Assembly (NCBI RefSeq): GCF_004681185.1 | Contig: NZ_SRIF01000001.1 | Coordinates: 620,001 to 684,000 of the forward strand | Direction of reading: 5' to 3' | Length of the DNA stretch: 64,000 nt | Source: Haloarcula amylovorans | GTDB lineage: Archaea > Halobacteriota > Halobacteria > Halobacteriales > Haloarculaceae | In this document: piece by piece, positions 1 to 8,736 of the stretch | Position numbering within the stretch: position 1 is the stretch's first letter | How the letters are laid out: the number at the start of each line of letters is the position of its first letter | Position numbers and translations under genes: made by a program | Notes under the pieces: model-generated | Database searches by the model: none | What the model saw: only the letters and a program-made list of their open reading frames with translations | Told to the model about the DNA's origin: nothing

Positions 1-118
1 CGGCCCCACAGACGGTCGCCCCCGCTTCGAGGAAGGCGTTCGCTACGGAACTCCCCAGTGCGCCGCCGACGCCGGTGACCAGTGCGACCTCGCCGTCCAT
101 ATCGAAGGTGACGGACAT
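1..118 (-). CDS. Short-chain dehydrogenase/reductase, N-terminal fragment
   Basis: Only the first 39 or so residues are inside the window; the rest lies beyond the left edge. Read on the minus strand from the ATG at 116-118, the product contains a beta-strand followed by TGVGGALG, which matches the glycine-rich NAD(P)-binding motif (TGxxxGxG) at the start of classical SDR enzymes. That motif identifies the fold only, so the substrate cannot be stated. The gene is followed upstream by a co-directional MDR-type oxidoreductase at 174-1130, about 55 bases away, so the two may be co-transcribed. The strand and family assignment are solid; the function is unknown. Confidence 0.75.
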   Translation of the reverse strand, partial: MSVTFDMDGEVALVTGVGGALGSSVANAFLEAGATVCGA

Positions 119-173
119 GTCCGAAGAGACGGGCGACGGCCCGATAAAAGCTCAGTCCGTCACCGGTTCGGTC

Positions 174-1130
174 TCAAGGGGTGACGACGAGTTTCCCGAG
201 GAAGCTCTCTTCGAGGACGTCCCGGTGTGCGTCGGCAACCTCGGCGAGGTTGTACGTCTGTGCGACCTCGGCGGTGAGGTCGCCGTCTTCGAGGAGCGTC
301 GCCAGCGACGCGAGTACCCCGCCGAAGTCGGGCGCATTGAACATCAGGACGTGGTGGACCGACAGCGACTTCGACCGGCAGTTCGGGACGCTCTCGAACG
401 TGGCCGCGGCGTCGCTGTTGCCGATAGCGGCGACCCGCCCGTCCTGTGCGGCTACCTCGGCGTCGAACGAGAGGTAGTCGTCGAGGCGGTGGTCCAGAAT
501 CACGTCCGGGCGACCGGCCGCGACGACGGCGTCCGCGAGGTCGTCCCGAGAGTAATCCAGCACGTCGTCGGCACCCAGTTCGCGTAGCCGGTCGTGATAC
601 GTCGGCGAGGCTGTCGTGGTGACCCGTGCGCCGTTCGCGGCGGCGAGCTGGACCGCGACGTGGCCGACGCCGCCGCTTCCCCCGTGAATCAGGGCGCGTT
701 CGGCGGGGTTCAGCGAGCAGGTGGCAACCAGCGACTCCCACGCCGTGACGCCGACCAGGGCGATGGCCGCCCCGGTATCGAAGTCGACGCTCTCGGGCAG
801 GCGTGCCAGATGAGACTCGGGAACGGCGACGTACTCCGCACAGGTCCCCTGGAGCCAGTTTCCGAGTCCGGTAGCGAAGACGCGGTCGCCTTCGGCGTAG
901 TCCGAGACCGACTCGCCGACAGCGGCGACCGTGCCCGCGCAGTCCGAGCCCGGAATCCACGGGAGGTCACCCGGTTCGTACCCGCCTTCGCGGAAGTAGG
1001 TGTCGACGGGATTGACCGCCGCGGCTTCGACATCGAGTAGTACCTCGTCTGCGCCGACTTCCGGCCGCTGGATCTCGTCGACCGTGAGGACGTCCGGTCC
1101 ACCATGTTCGTGGAATCTAACAGCACGCAT
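174..1130 (-). CDS. Zinc-independent MDR alcohol dehydrogenase / quinone oxidoreductase-like protein
   Basis: A 318-residue medium-chain dehydrogenase/reductase of the NADPH:quinone reductase type. The N-terminal GroES-like half contains VLLDVEAAAVNPVDTYFREG and WIPGSDCAGTV, and the Rossmann half contains the NADP motif HGGSGGVGHVAVQLA around residue 140. The cysteine cluster of the structural zinc site in alcohol dehydrogenases is absent, as expected for quinone reductases. I start it at MRAVRFHEHGG (ATG at 1128-1130) because this is the usual beginning of the family; nine extra residues are possible upstream. It probably reduces quinones or enones with NADPH. The physiological substrate is not visible. 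Confidence 0.85.
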   Translation of the reverse strand: MRAVRFHEHGGPDVLTVDEIQRPEVGADEVLLDVEAAAVNPVDTYFREGGYEPGDLPWIPGSDCAGTVAAVGESVSDYAEGDRVFATGLGNWLQGTCAEYVAVPESHLARLPESVDFDTGAAIALVGVTAWESLVATCSLNPAERALIHGGSGGVGHVAVQLAAANGARVTTTASPTYHDRLRELGADDVLDYSRDDLADAVVAAGRPDVILDHRLDDYLSFDAEVAAQDGRVAAIGNSDAAATFESVPNCRSKSLSVHHVLMFNAPDFGGVLASLATLLEDGDLTAEVAQTYNLAEVADAHRDVLEESFLGKLVVTP

Positions 1131-1429
1131 ATGTCTCCCGACGGCTGGATTCGACAAAAGGATATGGACGAGCGAACCCGTTCGACCGCTGAGTACTGTT
1201 TGTCAGCGGTCGATAGTCGACTATCCGTTCCGGAAATGTTACAGAAGCTTTAATTACTTTCTTCTCCACCTACAAGTACGGAACCGAGCATTCACGCTGT
1301 ACGTTTCGACCCGCTCGTTCTCTCTATCTGAGGGTCGAACGGCCCGGCTATGGCCTGATTCCTGCCGCTCGCGCGACCGAAACGTGAGATGGGCAGCGAG
1401 TCCGACGTTCCGTCTCACCGTATCAAACT
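1131..1429. other. Intergenic stretch before the 52-aa gene
   Basis: About 300 bases between the MDR gene and the small ORF. It includes the AT-rich patch gctttaattactttc near 1248-1262, which could hold a promoter element for transcription in either direction. No RNA gene, repeat or convincing protein frame was seen. Confidence 0.4.
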
Positions 1430-1588
1430 ATGACACCGACGAAACCGCAAACGGAAACTGAAGAAATGAGTGTCGAGCAAGCGAAAGCGCTCGAACACCT
1501 CAGAGACGCGTTACGCGCCGACACCTCTGAGAAGAAGAACTACCACATCCGAACGGCGCTACAGTTGCTGACCGTCGCCGCCGACTGA
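1430..1588 (+). CDS. Small conserved haloarchaeal protein (52 aa)
   Basis: A 52-residue protein read from the ATG at 1430 to the TGA at 1586-1588. It has a disordered Thr/Glu-rich N-terminus and then a helical core, EQAKALEHLRDALRA, followed by a pattern (KKNYHIRTALQLLTVAAD) that looks like a paired-helix mini-domain. I recall similar short proteins in other haloarchaea, but no function is known to me. Codon use is GC-rich at third positions, unlike chance frames in the flanking DNA. It stands alone between two minus-strand genes. A second in-frame ATG at codon 13 could be the true start. Confidence 0.6.
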   Translation: MTPTKPQTETEEMSVEQAKALEHLRDALRADTSEKKNYHIRTALQLLTVAAD

Positions 1589-1629
1589 GGGGTCACTCGA
1601 CAGTTCGTCGTCGTCAGCCGAGTTCCCAT

Positions 1630-2358
1630 CTACAGCGTCGCGAGATTCTGCCGGAGTTTGATGGTCGCCGTCATCAGCGCCGTGGCCGTCATGATGACGA
1701 AGACGACCTGGACGTGAAGCACGACGACGCGGTCTAATCCCGCCAGAACGGCCAGATCCACCGCGAGAATCAGCGCGGCGAAGAGGAGGACTGGTAGCAG
1801 GTGCCGAAGTAGCGTGTCGATGACGGTTCCCTGCACCCGCGTTTCGGTGGTTCCTCGCCGGCCGAAGGCGGCCCCGCCAACAGTGAAGGCTAGCGCACTG
1901 CTACCCGACAACGCCACCAATAGTGGATGGCGACCGACCAGTCCCATCCCGACGAAGACGACGACGATCGCGAGCACTGCGGCTCGCGTGGTCGTCCGTT
2001 CGTGACGGATCTCCCCGGTAGTGGCCACCGAGACGACGCGCCCGTAGAGGACGCGCATCGTGACCGCTAGCGAGAAGACATGTGCCAACAGCAGTGCGCT
2101 CTTTACCGGCAACGCGAACACTGTCAGCACCTCGACGAGACCGAAGACGGCGTAGGCAACGGCGAACAGTCCGGCGAGTGTCAGCGCGTTCCACAGCGGC
2201 CGTTCGGCGACGAGTTCGCTGGCCTGCCGGTTACAATACGCGTAGAAACTAAATCGCAGGCCAAGGGCTGCCAGCAGCGACAGGGCGATGAAGAAGATGA
2301 ACGTCAGATTTGGGTTGTTCGGTGCGAACGGCAAGCCGACCGAGACGCTACCGGCCAT
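1630..2358 (-). CDS. Seven-helix membrane protein, function unknown
   Basis: A 242-residue, strongly hydrophobic protein with about seven predicted transmembrane segments. The first is near residues 17-37 (TFIFFIALSLLAALGLRF), and others follow around 57-75, 80-100, 128-146, 150-165, 188-210 and 215-235. Its start overlaps the end of the kinase-like gene by 11 bases, which indicates translational coupling. No enzyme motif or family signature is recognised. The pairing with a HEAT/pseudokinase protein suggests a membrane partner in a signalling module, but that is inference from gene order only. Confidence 0.75.
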   Translation of the reverse strand: MAGSVSVGLPFAPNNPNLTFIFFIALSLLAALGLRFSFYAYCNRQASELVAERPLWNALTLAGLFAVAYAVFGLVEVLTVFALPVKSALLLAHVFSLAVTMRVLYGRVVSVATTGEIRHERTTTRAAVLAIVVVFVGMGLVGRHPLLVALSGSSALAFTVGGAAFGRRGTTETRVQGTVIDTLLRHLLPVLLFAALILAVDLAVLAGLDRVVVLHVQVVFVIMTATALMTATIKLRQNLATL

Positions 2359-3826
2359 CCGTCCCCCGCGGCTCTCGAAGCGCGCGTAACTCCTGTGTCA
2401 GATGTGCGGCCGTCTCGTAGCGAGCAAGTTTTCGGGTCGCCATCGCTTTGCCGACGACGTCGTCGACGGCGGCCGGCACGTCCGCAACGTCGCTCGGCGC
2501 GGGCGGTGAGGGGGCGAGCACTTGCTCTCGAACGTGGTCGAACGAACCGGTGTACGGCGGCCGGCCGGTGAATAGGCGATAGCAGACCGCTCCAAGCTGG
2601 TAGATATCCGTGGCGTGGTCGATGCGGCCGAACCGACGCTCGTAGTACTCCGGCGCAGCGTAGCGCGGGTCGAGGAACTGCGCCGGGTCGGTGTACTGTC
2701 GATAGACGTCGACGAGACCGACATCGTTCAGGAGCGGTGGCTGGCGGTCGCCATCGCGCAGGACGTTCCCGTAGTAGCTAATGCTCGTCGGGTCAATCCC
2801 GGTGTGGACGACACCGTGTTCGTGGAGAGCGGTGACGGCGTTGGCGAGCCGTTCGGCCTGCCAGGCGGCTTCCGTCGGCGTGAATCGTCCGCGTTCGGCG
2901 AGCGTGAGGTCGGTGTACTCGGTCGCCAGCCAGTGGCGTGGCTCCTCGTCCCAGTCGTACAGGGTGACGACGTTGTCCGTCTTCGAGACGGCGGCCCAGT
3001 CGTCTAACCGCGAGGCGAGCGCCGTTTCGAACGCCCGTTCTGTGTCGGCGGTGTGAAGCAGCCGTAGTGCAACGGCGTGTTCCTCGTCGTCCGCGACGCC
3101 CAGCGTGCGATAGGCCACGCCGTACCGACGATGTTCTCGCGGGGCCAGAATCGAGAGCGCGTCGAACCGGCTCTCGTACTCGACGAGCGAGAGCCACTCG
3201 GCGTCGGTGGCCGCGGGCCGTCGCCCGATCGTGCGGCCGCTGCGTGCCTCGTTGTCCGTGCCCCCCTCGTCTTCGTCAGCGTCGGCGACCGTCGATTCGC
3301 TTCCAGCCACTGACTGCTCGGGATTTGTCTCCTCGTCGCCGTCTGCCAGCTGGTTCCGTTCGCCCGTTTCTTCCACTGGATCGTCGGGGTACACCTGTCG
3401 CGGGTCGTCCCCGAACCTCGTTCCGGCGACCCGAATCCGACCGACGTTCCGTTTTTCGAGACGCCGCCCCGTTGGACGAGACTGCTCGGCGCGGTGTCGC
3501 GCGGTCCCCTCGCCAGTCAGCGCGTCGAGTTCCGTCTCGACGGTCTCGGGAAACCGGGCCGCCAGATAGTCGAGGGCGAGGTCGGCGGCCAGCCCGTCGT
3601 CGCCGTTCGTCCGGTCGAGGAGCCGGCCGACGAGGTACGCGACCGTGTCCGGGTGGGCGTCGGCGACGGCACACAGGGCCGTCGCCGCCCCGAGCCGGAC
3701 CTGCCGGTCGCCCGTGTCGAGGAGCCCCAGCAGCGTCGGGAGGGCATCCCGAGGGACGTCGGTCGCGGTGAGCACCGCCGCGACGACGGCGTTGGGGTCG
3801 GCTGTCCCGTCAGAATCCGATGTCAT
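2348..3826 (-). CDS. HEAT-repeat protein with C-terminal protein kinase fold (probable pseudokinase)
   Basis: A 492-residue cytoplasmic protein. Residues 1-120 contain HEAT-like repeats (LLGLLDTGDRQVRLGAATAL). A charged linker follows, and residues 225-490 form a eukaryotic-type kinase fold. Recognisable are the ALHEHGVVH helix before the catalytic loop, YAAPEYY (APE motif) and DIYQLGAVCYRLFTGRPPY (subdomain IX). The catalytic loop reads HTGIDPTSI where active kinases have HRDxKPxN, so the catalytic Asp, Lys and Asn are all replaced. The DFG motif is DVG, and the nucleotide lysine of the VAxK strand appears as Arg. The protein is therefore probably a scaffold or ATP sensor rather than a phosphotransferase. 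It precedes and overlaps the membrane protein at 1630-2358. Confidence 0.82.
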   Translation of the reverse strand: MTSDSDGTADPNAVVAAVLTATDVPRDALPTLLGLLDTGDRQVRLGAATALCAVADAHPDTVAYLVGRLLDRTNGDDGLAADLALDYLAARFPETVETELDALTGEGTARHRAEQSRPTGRRLEKRNVGRIRVAGTRFGDDPRQVYPDDPVEETGERNQLADGDEETNPEQSVAGSESTVADADEDEGGTDNEARSGRTIGRRPAATDAEWLSLVEYESRFDALSILAPREHRRYGVAYRTLGVADDEEHAVALRLLHTADTERAFETALASRLDDWAAVSKTDNVVTLYDWDEEPRHWLATEYTDLTLAERGRFTPTEAAWQAERLANAVTALHEHGVVHTGIDPTSISYYGNVLRDGDRQPPLLNDVGLVDVYRQYTDPAQFLDPRYAAPEYYERRFGRIDHATDIYQLGAVCYRLFTGRPPYTGSFDHVREQVLAPSPPAPSDVADVPAAVDDVVGKAMATRKLARYETAAHLTQELRALREPRGTDGR

Positions 3827-3950
3827 CGACGTGATACGGCTATACTCGACCGTACGAACGTTTCACTTTTTTGGTGGGAAGCGGCCGACCGCACACTGGA
3901 GAGTACGAGTCGGCGAGAAAAATGGCCGATTCACTGAAGCGGGTGGCCGG

Positions 3951-4910
3951 TCAGTGGATGCCCATCGCTTCGATCTGCTCTTGATACCGGTTTCGGATGG
4001 TAACTTCCGTCACCTGCGCGACATCTGCGACTTCGCGCTGGGTCTTCTTCTCGTTGCAGAGCAGCGACGCGGCGTAGATGGCCGCGGCGGCGTAGCCCGT
4101 CGGGGACTTCCCCGAGAGCAGGCCCTGTTCGGCCGTCGTGTCGATGATCTCGTTGGCCTTCGATTGGACCTCCTCGGAGAGTTCGAGTTCCGAGGCGAAC
4201 CGGGGGACGTACTGCTTGGGGTCTACCGGTTCCATCTTGAGTTCGAGTTCTTGGGCGACGTAGCGGTACGTTCGCCCGATCTCCTTCTGTTCGACGCGGG
4301 AGACGTCCGAGACTTCTTCGAGGCTTCGTGGGATGCCTTCCTGTCGGCAGGCGGCGTACAGGCAGGCCGTCGCCACGCCCTCGATAGAGCGGCCGCGGAT
4401 GAGGTCCTCGTTGAGCGCGCGTCGGTAGATGACCGAGGCGACCTCTCGCACCGAGCGCGGGACACCCAGTGCCGAGGCCATGCGGTCGATCTCCGAGAGC
4501 GCGAACTGGAGGTTGCGCTCGCCGGCGTCTTTCGTCCGGATGCGCTCTTGCCACTTTCGCAGGCGATGCATCTGGGAGCGTTTCTCCGAGGAGAGTGACC
4601 GGCCGTAGGCGTCCTTGTCCTTCCAGTCGATCTGGGTGGTCAGCCCCTTGTCGTGCATCGTCTGGGTCGTCGGCGCGCCGACGCGTGACTTCGATTGGCG
4701 CTCGGAGTGATTGAACGCGCGCCACTCCGGCCCGCGATCGATGTTCTCGTCCTCGATGACGAGGCCACAGTCCTCACAGACGAGTTCACCACCGCCGTCG
4801 CTGGTGATGGATTCCGACTCACACTCCGGACAGGTCTGCTGACCTGTATCCTCGGACTCCTGCTCACGCTCCTGCTGGTCCGTTTCCCGCTGGCGCGTCG
4901 GCCTTTCCAT
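3951..4910 (-). CDS. tfb: Transcription initiation factor IIB (TFB)
   Basis: A 319-residue TFB that recruits RNA polymerase to TBP-bound promoters. The N-terminal zinc ribbon uses C27/C30 and C45/C48. The B-reader/linker region follows with WRAFNHSER and [19 protein letters not shown]. Two cyclin-like repeats then occupy roughly residues 120-215 and 220-310; the second ends in a helix-turn-helix ([20 protein letters not shown]) that contacts the BRE. Haloarchaea have several TFB paralogues, so this one's regulon is unknown. It is a single gene with its own TATA box at 4941-4947. Length and motifs are complete. Confidence 0.97.
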   Translation of the reverse strand: MERPTRQRETDQQEREQESEDTGQQTCPECESESITSDGGGELVCEDCGLVIEDENIDRGPEWRAFNHSERQSKSRVGAPTTQTMHDKGLTTQIDWKDKDAYGRSLSSEKRSQMHRLRKWQERIRTKDAGERNLQFALSEIDRMASALGVPRSVREVASVIYRRALNEDLIRGRSIEGVATACLYAACRQEGIPRSLEEVSDVSRVEQKEIGRTYRYVAQELELKMEPVDPKQYVPRFASELELSEEVQSKANEIIDTTAEQGLLSGKSPTGYAAAAIYAASLLCNEKKTQREVADVAQVTEVTIRNRYQEQIEAMGIH

Positions 4911-4940
4911 GTGTTCTTTTACGGAGAACGGCCTATCACG

Positions 4941-4947
4941 TATAAAT
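4941..4947 (-). promoter_or_regulatory. TATA box of tfb
   Basis: On the minus strand this reads atttata, preceded by the purine-rich BRE-like aaaac. It lies about 31 bases before the TFB start codon at 4910, the spacing expected for a nearly leaderless archaeal transcript. Confidence 0.65.
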
Positions 4948-5060
4948 GTTTTGGCTAAGGCAGTGATTTACCCCGGGTAAGTGCCTGCTACTGGTGGTGA
5001 ATCGGGGGAACATCGGGGAGTGCGTAAAGGCTTAACCCGGGGGCGGCCGGTGGTACTGGC

Positions 5061-5930
5061 ATGAATGTGGCCGTACTGGGGGCTGGCCCGCGCGGGCGCG
5101 ACGCCACCCGTGAGTGCCTGCGTGCAGGACACGACGTGCGCTTGTACGACTCGGACGCCCACGCTGTGATGGACAGCATCGACGCCGTCGGACAGCGACT
5201 TCCGGAACGCGATATCAGCGACCACGTCGACGGCACGACCGGGTTGCAGAGCGCCGTCTCCGGCACCGATGTCGTCCTCGATACGACGGACCGCAACGTC
5301 GAGGGCCGTCGAGAACTACTCGCAGAGGCCGAACAGTTCGTCGACGACGCAACAGTCTTCGTCAGCGAGACGGAGGAATCGATTACTGCCGTCGCCACCG
5401 GACTCAAGCGCCCTGGGCGCACCGCGGGCCTCCACTTCGTCGAACCGCTGGATTCCGGCCTCGTCGAGGTCGTGCTCGCCGACCAAACGACCGACGCGAC
5501 GCGCGAACGCGTAAGCGAGTTCGTCGAGGAACTGGACGGTGTCCCGCTCACCGTGCGCGACACGCCGGGGTTCGCTGCGACGCGTCTCGAACTCGCCGAA
5601 CTGATCGAGGCGATACGCATGGTCGAATCCGGCGTCGCCACCGTTTCCGACGTGGACCTCGCGGCGACGCGAACGGAAGATGAACGCGGCCCGCTCGCCC
5701 GGGCGGACGAACGTGGACTCGACGCCGCCCTCGATTCGCTCGACCACCTCGCGTCGGCCCTCGACGAGCGCTTCGAACCGCCGGCGCTCCTCCGCCAACG
5801 AGTCGCCGACGGTCAGCTCGGGGAATCGACCGGCGAGGGCTTCTACATCTGGAAGAACGGCGAGCCGTCCTCGCCCGCCGAACTGGGGGCCCAGGACGCC
5901 GTCGCCGGTGACGACTTCGACGAGGGATGA
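5061..5930 (+). CDS. 3-hydroxyacyl-CoA dehydrogenase family protein
   Basis: A 289-residue NAD-dependent dehydrogenase. The Rossmann N-terminus has GAGPRGRDATRECLRAGHDV with an acidic residue (D33) at the end of strand 2, typical of NAD preference. The central segment LHFVEPLDSGLVEVV corresponds to the HFFNP region of the family but is altered. The C-terminal helical domain begins with VRDTPGFAATRLELAELIEA, matching the GF(I/V)xNR dimer helix. It may act in beta-oxidation or in a related hydroxy-acid step. The altered catalytic segment leaves the substrate uncertain. The gene overlaps the next one by 4 bases (ATGA), so the two form an operon. Confidence 0.85.
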   Translation: MNVAVLGAGPRGRDATRECLRAGHDVRLYDSDAHAVMDSIDAVGQRLPERDISDHVDGTTGLQSAVSGTDVVLDTTDRNVEGRRELLAEAEQFVDDATVFVSETEESITAVATGLKRPGRTAGLHFVEPLDSGLVEVVLADQTTDATRERVSEFVEELDGVPLTVRDTPGFAATRLELAELIEAIRMVESGVATVSDVDLAATRTEDERGPLARADERGLDAALDSLDHLASALDERFEPPALLRQRVADGQLGESTGEGFYIWKNGEPSSPAELGAQDAVAGDDFDEG

Positions 5931-6517
5931 CCGACGACCGGCCCGAAGCTGACGACGACGGCGACGGCCTCAACGAACTGTTCGACGAACTCGAAGAGCT
6001 AGAGGACATCGTCGACAGCGAGGCCGAACGCGAACAGGTCCGCGAGGCGATGCGAGCGGCGACGGCGGCACAGGATCACGACCCTGCCGTCTTCGGTCGG
6101 GTCATCTGGGGGTTCGACCGCGAGGACTTTGCCGAGGCCGTCCTCGGGTCGCTCCTCTTCGGCATCCCGATGGCCGTCGAAGGGGGCACGATAGACGCGG
6201 GCCAACACATCGCACAGCATCCACTATACTTCCTCGGAACGCTGGCGGCGGCGGTGGCGATGGTGTTCGGTATCCTCTACGTCGCAGACTTTCAGGACGT
6301 TCGGGTCGCCAATCGTATCTTGGGAATCGTCCCGCGCCGTCTCGCTGTCGTTACGGCTACCGCATTCGCGGTCTCTGTGGCACTTCTGACCGGGTGGGGA
6401 CTGGTCGAGTGGTCGACGGACCCTGTCGTCGTCTGGCAGTCGCTCAGTACGTGTACCGTGGCCTTCGTTCCGATGGCTATCGGCGCGGCGCTGGGTGACA
6501 TCCTCCCTGGTAGCTGA
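5927..6517 (+). CDS. DUF2391-type membrane protein
   Basis: A 196-residue protein with an acidic cytoplasmic N-terminus (residues 1-60) and four hydrophobic segments between about 70 and 190. The arrangement, including [28 protein letters not shown] and a final [16 protein letters not shown], matches my memory of the haloarchaeal DUF2391 family of putative integral membrane proteins. No catalytic residues are evident. It is translationally coupled to the dehydrogenase-like gene before it. The role is unknown. Confidence 0.75.
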   Translation: MTDDRPEADDDGDGLNELFDELEELEDIVDSEAEREQVREAMRAATAAQDHDPAVFGRVIWGFDREDFAEAVLGSLLFGIPMAVEGGTIDAGQHIAQHPLYFLGTLAAAVAMVFGILYVADFQDVRVANRILGIVPRRLAVVTATAFAVSVALLTGWGLVEWSTDPVVVWQSLSTCTVAFVPMAIGAALGDILPGS

Positions 6518-6580
6518 TTCCGCGCGACCTGTCGAGAGTCCATGACATCTATTCCCGTTGGCGGCGACGTTTGGCAACCG

Positions 6581-6587
6581 TTAAAAG
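6581..6587 (+). promoter_or_regulatory. TATA box of the zinc-ribbon/aEF1B operon
   Basis: The sequence ttaaaag is centred about 26 bases before the ATG at 6610, consistent with a leaderless transcript that carries both the zinc-ribbon gene and the aEF1B gene. Confidence 0.55.
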
Positions 6588-6609
6588 CCGCGGTCGGATA
6601 CGGGGTGGT

Positions 6610-6789
6610 ATGAGCGAGAGCCAGCAAAAGCGGACGCAGAAGTGCGTCTCGTGTGGCATCAACATCGCCGGCAATAACGCCGCGGCGTTCAAGTGCCCGG
6701 ACTGCGGGCAGCAGATCTACCGCTGTTCGACCTGCCGGAAGCAGAGTAACCTCTACAAGTGTCCGGACTGCGGCTTCACGGGGCCATAA
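6610..6789 (+). CDS. Small two-zinc-finger protein (HVO_2753 type)
   Basis: A 59-residue protein with four CxxC pairs: CVSC, CPDC, CSTC and CPDC. These form two zinc ribbons, ending in [12 protein letters not shown]. It belongs to the small archaeal zinc-ribbon group often called RNA-binding zn-ribbon proteins, and in haloarchaea it is regularly found directly before the aEF1B gene, as here. The start is set at MSESQQKR, which fits the TATA box; an upstream in-frame ATG would lie in front of that promoter. The molecular role is unresolved, with a link to translation inferred from context. Confidence 0.88.
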   Translation: MSESQQKRTQKCVSCGINIAGNNAAAFKCPDCGQQIYRCSTCRKQSNLYKCPDCGFTGP

Positions 6790-6791
6790 CG

Positions 6792-7058
6792 ATGGGGAAG
6801 GTAGCCGCCAAGATCAAGGTCATGCCGCAGAGCCCGGACGTCGACCTCGACGACCTCCAGGAGCGTCTCGAAGGGTCGCTTCCCGAAGGCGCGAAGATCA
6901 AGGGTTTCGAACGCGACGACGTCGCGTTCGGCCTCGTTGCCCTCTTCCCGACGGTCATCATCCCGGACGAGTCCGGTGGGACCGACGCTGTCGAGGAGGC
7001 CTTCGCGGATGTCGACGGCGTCGAATCAGTTGACGTCGACACCGTCGGCCGCCTGTAA
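6792..7058 (+). CDS. ef1b: Translation elongation factor 1-beta (aEF1B)
   Basis: An 88-residue archaeal EF-1 beta, the guanine nucleotide exchange factor for aEF1A. The sequence [20 protein letters not shown] begins the alpha-beta ferredoxin-like fold, and the C-terminus [15 protein letters not shown] is the conserved end of the family. The ATG at 6792 is two bases after the stop of the zinc-ribbon gene, so the pair is co-transcribed. The length agrees with other archaeal copies. Confidence 0.95.
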   Translation: MGKVAAKIKVMPQSPDVDLDDLQERLEGSLPEGAKIKGFERDDVAFGLVALFPTVIIPDESGGTDAVEEAFADVDGVESVDVDTVGRL

Positions 7059-7186
7059 GCGACTGGCTCCCGTTTTCGCGTTCATCGACCGACCAGTGGC
7101 GACTGTGTGTCGGCACGACACCGACCACGCCAGCCACGCGGTTCTCGGCGCAATTCTCGGCCCACCTCGCGGACGTGGAACGCACG

Positions 7187-7194
7187 TTTTATTA
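7187..7194 (+). promoter_or_regulatory. TATA box of the rpl21e operon
   Basis: The sequence ttttatta lies about 31 bases before the L21e start at 7222, within an otherwise GC-rich spacer. It is the likely promoter of the L21e-Rpo4/F pair. Confidence 0.6.
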
Positions 7195-7221
7195 CGGCGA
7201 CCGAACAAGCGGTGAGCAAGA

Positions 7222-7515
7222 ATGCCTAGTTCACACGGCCCCCTCGAAGGAACTCGTGACAAACTCAAGAACAGCCCCCGGGACCGCGGTACCTCCCCGC
7301 CCCAGCGCTCCGTCGAGCAGTTCGAAGAAGACGAGAAGGTCCACCTGAAGATCGACCCCTCGGTCCCCGACGGCCGCTTCCACCCGCGATTCAACGGCCT
7401 GACCGGCACCGTCCTCGGCGAGCAGGGCACGGCCTACAAGGTCGAAATCGTCGACGGCGGCAAGACGAAGACGGTCATCGTCAAGCCCGCACACCTGCGC
7501 CGACAAGAGAACTGA
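7222..7515 (+). CDS. rpl21e: 50S ribosomal protein L21e
   Basis: A 97-residue protein of the large ribosomal subunit. The N-terminal basic stretch contains [12 protein letters not shown]. The SH3-like core is [20 protein letters not shown] with [20 protein letters not shown]. The end, [11 protein letters not shown], matches archaeal L21e. The rpoF gene starts two bases after its stop codon. This L21e-rpoF-DUF655-rsmA order is widely conserved in archaea. Confidence 0.97.
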   Translation: MPSSHGPLEGTRDKLKNSPRDRGTSPPQRSVEQFEEDEKVHLKIDPSVPDGRFHPRFNGLTGTVLGEQGTAYKVEIVDGGKTKTVIVKPAHLRRQEN

Positions 7516-7516
7516 G

Positions 7517-7873
7517 ATGACCATCTTCAAAGCGAAGGTCGACGAGGAGTACCTCACCCTCGCCGAGACCAAGGCGGTACTCGAAGACCTCGAAGTGGAG
7601 CGAGCGGCCGACGAGGAGCGCGAGATGCGCTACGAACTCAAGCGGGCCATCGAGCACGTCAACCGGTTTGCCCTGCTCGACCCCGAGGAGTCCCGCGAGT
7701 TCGTCTCGCAACTGCGGGAACTGGAGAAGGTGGACGAACCGACCGCCTACAAGATCGCGAACCTCCGACCGCTTGACCGGGACGAGCTTCGCGCAGTCTT
7801 CGCCCAGGAACGGTACACCCTCTCGGGTGACGAACTGGACGAGATTCTCGACGTCGTCAGGCAGTACGCCTGA
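7517..7873 (+). CDS. rpoF: DNA-directed RNA polymerase subunit Rpo4 (F)
   Basis: A 118-residue subunit, the counterpart of eukaryotic Rpb4, that forms the RNA polymerase stalk together with Rpo7 (E). The N-terminus (TIFKAKVDEEYLTLAETKAV) packs on Rpo7. The C-terminal HRDC-like helical domain contains EPTAYKIANLRPLDRDELRA and ends in ELDEILDVVRQYA. It begins two bases after rpl21e, so expression is coupled to the ribosomal protein. Confidence 0.96.
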   Translation: MTIFKAKVDEEYLTLAETKAVLEDLEVERAADEEREMRYELKRAIEHVNRFALLDPEESREFVSQLRELEKVDEPTAYKIANLRPLDRDELRAVFAQERYTLSGDELDEILDVVRQYA

Positions 7874-7999
7874 TAGAAACTGTTGTCGCTGTGTCTCGGT
7901 ATTCGCCGTCTCGGCGAAATACCAGACTGCCCTACACCAGTCTCTCTGCTACCGGCGGTCGTACGGCAGTCTCCCGTTTCTGGCCGTTCATCCACGGCC

Positions 8000-8006
8000 A
8001 TTAAGT
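8000..8006 (+). promoter_or_regulatory. TATA box of the DUF655 gene
   Basis: The sequence attaagt is centred 27 bases before the ATG at 8030. The placement supports that start over longer in-frame extensions. Confidence 0.5.
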
Positions 8007-8029
8007 GTACTCTCGTCGTATCGCAGTGC

Positions 8030-8608
8030 ATGACCAACACGGAGAGCGGTGGTGACGAGATGGTTGCGGCGGTCCTCGATCTACTCCCGCGCGGACGGAG
8101 CGACGACGACCGGCCACAACACCAGAAAGAGCCGCTCGCGTTCGTTCTCGATATCGATGAGTTCTATCTCTACGAACTCGTTCTCGACGACGACCACGAC
8201 GTCTCTATCGGCGACCGGATCGACCTCACGGCGTTCGGCCGGGTGAACGAAATCGAGTACGAGGACCTGCCGAGCAGCGCGCAGTCCGAGCTCGACTACG
8301 CCGTCGAGGAGATCGTCGAAGCCGACGAACAGCGGTTCGTCGATTTCTACAACGACGCCCAGCCGATCACACTGCGACTCCACCAGCTGAACCTCCTGCC
8401 CGGCATCGGGAAGAAACTCCGGAACACGATTCTCGACGAGCGAAAGCGCCAGCCGTTCGAGAGCTTCGAGGAACTCGAAGAGCGCGTCAGCGGCCTCCAC
8501 AACCCGAAAGAAGTGCTCGTAGAGCGCATCCTCGAAGAGTTGCGCGAAGACGACCTGAAGTATCGGACGTTCGTCCGCCGGAGCGAGCAGGGCGAGACCG
8601 ATAGCTGA
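8030..8608 (+). CDS. DUF655 family RNA/DNA-binding protein
   Basis: A 192-residue conserved archaeal protein. An OB-like N-terminal half (ALVLDIDEFYLYELVL-type strands, then DRIDLTAFGRVNEIEYEDL) is followed by a helix-hairpin-helix segment, LHQLNLLPGIGKKLRNTIL. That segment is typical of sequence-independent nucleic-acid binding, and DUF655 proteins carry this arrangement. The gene sits between rpoF and rsmA as in many archaea, so a role around ribosome biogenesis or transcription is inferred. The start at 8030 is chosen by the TATA box. A hairpin of the intergenic repeat family begins inside its last codons. Confidence 0.88.
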   Translation: MTNTESGGDEMVAAVLDLLPRGRSDDDRPQHQKEPLAFVLDIDEFYLYELVLDDDHDVSIGDRIDLTAFGRVNEIEYEDLPSSAQSELDYAVEEIVEADEQRFVDFYNDAQPITLRLHQLNLLPGIGKKLRNTILDERKRQPFESFEELEERVSGLHNPKEVLVERILEELREDDLKYRTFVRRSEQGETDS

Positions 8609-8650
8609 GCGGAGCGAAGCTATCGGCCTCGAAGCGGAACGGGGAGGAAC
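8598..8650 (+). repeat. Degenerate intergenic hairpin repeat, copy A
   Basis: A perfect 9-base stem pairs ccgatagct (8598-8606, inside the end of the DUF655 gene) with agctatcgg (8618-8626). The 11-base loop gagcggagcga is followed by the tail gaacggggagga (8637-8648). The loop and tail recur almost unchanged in the repeats after metE at 12357-12402, so this is one member of a family rather than a chance hairpin. Confidence 0.6.
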
Positions 8651-8736
8651 GACCCGCGGAACAAGGCGAGGCCGATGACTGAGTCCGGCCAGCGAGTGGG
8701 CGACCTTTTCAACCGCCGACCGTCTACAGATAGCCA

